From the NCBI RefSeq assembly GCF_029227915.1, contig NC_079884.1, positions 10,354,001 to 10,418,000 of the forward strand: a DNA stretch of 64,000 nt, given 5' to 3'. Of the stretch, positions 61,935 to 64,000 are shown piece after piece (the stretch's first letter is position 1; the number at the start of each line of letters is the position of its first letter). Both the position numbers and the translations under genes were made by a program. Source of the stretch: Hydractinia symbiolongicarpus (lineage: Eukaryota > Cnidaria > Hydrozoa > Anthoathecata > Hydractiniidae). The notes beneath the pieces were generated by a model. It saw only the letters and a list, made by a program, of their open reading frames with translations. It searched no databases and was not told the origin of the DNA.

Positions 61935-63645
61935 GTGCTTGAAACTGTCAATGTGCGTGCCAATTAATTCTTAACAGAACCTCTACGTAGGAGGAATATT
62001 TCTTTCTTTCTTTTTGACATTATTAAACACATTTTTTGACCGTGAATTTACCGCAACAACACCTCTTCAAGATTCCGTTTTTGGAAACATTTTTTTTAAA
62101 CCTTTTTTGAATGGAAATTGATTTTGTATTTTTTTTTATTATTTCATTGCTAGTCTTATTACAAAAGAAGACTAGTTTTTAGCCAATCATCGTGTCATAA
62201 TAAACTTTTTTGTTCAAATTTCATTTATATTTGTTTTTCCAAATATCACGTTGACACCGCGAAGTTGGCGAGTCGTAAAATTTTACTAGAGTTAATTTCG
62301 TAAAAAATGATTTGCGAAAATTGTTTTCCTTGTCTTTCTTTTTTTAGTTCTTCAATGACACCTAACAATGATTATGTTTAAAAGAACATTTGTCCCTCGA
62401 ATAAAACACACGCATGTTCCACGTGGGCTAACACGAGGTAGCCAGGTGATACGCGAAAGCTAGGCTGATTTCTACTAAGCAAATTGGACGGCAAATTCGC
62501 CGGCGAAATGTATGAGCTTGTGCGGTTTTATTTTTCATTTTGCTTCGAAAAATTCTTTTTGCTGAAAAGTAAAAGCCGGTCCTACTTTTTAGCGGCAAAA
62601 TATTTCGTTGTAAAATTTTCAAAAAGGTTTTACAGGAAAGAATTCAAATAGCTGTTTAGTTTGTAATACTCCAGATCATAAGTTGTTTTTTTTTGCATCA
62701 ATGAAATAATAAGTTAAGAAAAAAGAAAACATGAGAAAGATAATATAAATTCAAAATAGCTAAAATTATTCAAAATTTTACTGAGTCCATACATATTTGC
62801 CGCAAGTAAATTCAACACAGAAATGCTGTCATTAGCTTTAGCTGTAAAATTTATTCTCAACCCCAGATCTCTTTAAGGTTCAATCTCAAAAAGAACTGGT
62901 GACGAAAAGGAAGTTTAGACTATTTTTCAACATTTAACAGACTAAAACTCTTTAATTAACATGTATAATTGACAATACCATTATTATCGTCTCTGAGAAC
63001 TATTTAGTGGTACAACTAGTTTATTAATGAAGTCGCTTCAAAAAATCACTTAAAATTTTTTTACATATATTCCGGTCTGAAAAATATATACCTACAAATG
63101 AATTTATATTTGACAACACTTTTTTAAGATTTGGACTATATACAACTATAAAAAAAATTATATCTCATTTTAGAATATATATATAAAAGGTTTTTACTTC
63201 TTGTTATGACTGGACTGAGCGAGACAAGGCTCTTGGGTTTTAATCGTATTTTAGTTATGCATAACACAGACGTATATTGTAACGAAGTCGTAACACATTC
63301 ATTACATAACTTATGGCTACCTTTTACTTATAGTGTTACATGCCGTACGGCTACTTAGACCCCAGCAAGTACGTTACAGCACTTCTTTCGCAAAAATAAG
63401 TTCTACGAAATAATACGATTACTTTTCGTGCATAATAGAAATATTAATAATAAAAATAATATTTCGTTTTTATATTAACTTACAAATAGCATTTTCATGT
63501 TTAACAACTTTACAAAATTTCACTCATTTTTATGGGATAACAAGATGGGATTACAAAATGCGATGGGATTATAAAGTGTGACGTGTTTACAAAGTGATAC
63601 AATACACAACCTGTGTCGTGGTTGAAGTTACCATCACCGCAGAAA
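61935..63645. other. intergenic, no gene seen
   Basis: AT-rich with scattered A and T runs. The 64-codon ORF at 62428-62622 lacks any recognisable motif. Confidence 0.4.
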
Positions 63646-64000
63646 CTAAGTCCAGCCTTCACTTCCGAACACCAGATACGGATCATACACTATTCTCTTT
63701 ACCTGACCATGCTTTTTAAAAACTTCATCTAAACTTTCCAATATAACACTTTCGATATATCTTTGCTGTCGTCTTGGTGTATATCCATCTCGAAGTGACC
63801 GTGCTATTGTGAAAAATCTTGGTTGTGTATGATTATATATAAAGTTCAGCATATTCACTAATTGTTTCCCTCTTGTTTTTACTTCATTTGATGACCCTAT
63901 GTAGATTTGGTTTAACGTATCATTTGGGAATATTGTACCGTGGCAGAGAAAAAATTCTGATGAGGGTAACATCAATCTCGGACTGTTTCGTAAACAATAC
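63646..64000 (-). CDS. unrecognised protein, C-terminal exon, 5' part outside window
   Basis: The frame is open from the right edge (64000) to a stop at 63646, about 118 codons, so the exon starts outside the window. Composition is protein-like and not low-complexity. Visible stretches are LMLPSSEFFLCHGTIF, IYIGSSNEVKTRGKQLVN, ARSLRDGYTPRRQQRYIE and a C-terminus VYDPYLVFGSEGWT. I do not recognise the family. An internal ATG near 63972 is not needed as a start. Confidence 0.5.
   Translation of the reverse strand, partial: YCLRNSPRLMLPSSEFFLCHGTIFPNDTLNQIYIGSSNEVKTRGKQLVNMLNFIYNHTQPRFFTIARSLRDGYTPRRQQRYIESVILESLDEVFKKHGQVKRIVYDPYLVFGSEGWT

Overview
The window is 64 kb of AT-rich, intron-bearing animal DNA. 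GT/AG introns, genes of clear metazoan type (a RABGEF1/Rabex-5 orthologue, a zinc-type porphobilinogen synthase) and a mix of BEL/Pao, GalEa-like Ty1/copia, Ty3/gypsy, LINE, Helitron and Tc1-like repeats suggest an aquatic invertebrate. A cnidarian, perhaps a hydrozoan, is the most plausible source, but the species cannot be fixed from the sequence alone.

Layout. (1) 1-5.74 kb, minus strand: eleven coding exons of a Rabex-5 gene, cut by the left edge. (2) 5.76-11.48 kb: a 31-bp minisatellite split by an intact Ty1/copia element (5930-10879; identical 114-bp LTRs, 5-bp TSD, one 1462-aa gag-pol ORF). (3) 11.7-12.4 kb: a decayed LINE. (4) 13.36-17.31 kb, minus strand: a broken Ty3/gypsy element with short LTRs and a 5-bp TSD, itself hit by a TA-flanked MITE and a mini-Helitron. 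(5) 17.75-25.16 kb: an intact BEL/Pao element with 550-bp LTRs and a 2085-aa ORF. (6) 25.2-32.6 kb: repeat-rich, gene-free DNA holding MITEs, one nested in another, and a decayed LINE. (7) 33.1-49.9 kb, plus strand: five tandem single-coding-exon seven-transmembrane receptors of the Dictyostelium cAMP-receptor-like family, the second with a 1-base frameshift. (8) 50.8-55.2 kb: a complete 12-exon porphobilinogen synthase gene (330 aa). (9) 55.9-60.1 kb: a complete 6-exon LOG-family phosphoribohydrolase gene (199 aa). (10) 60.1-64 kb: mostly empty, with a zinc-finger-like fragment and the last exon of an unrecognised minus-strand gene running off the right edge.

How the parts relate. The left part is a nest of young and old transposons next to the presumed 5' end of Rabex-5. 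The right part is genic: a local expansion of orphan receptors followed by two housekeeping-type metabolic genes on the same strand. All five receptors have a splice-acceptor-like site a few bases before the start codon, so they probably share an ancestral 5'-UTR intron and arose by DNA-level tandem duplication rather than retroposition. Most attractive for follow-up are the cAR-like receptor array, its conserved HNYDV-type tail motif, and the nearby LOG enzyme, which releases free bases from nucleotide monophosphates; a functional link between them is only a hypothesis.
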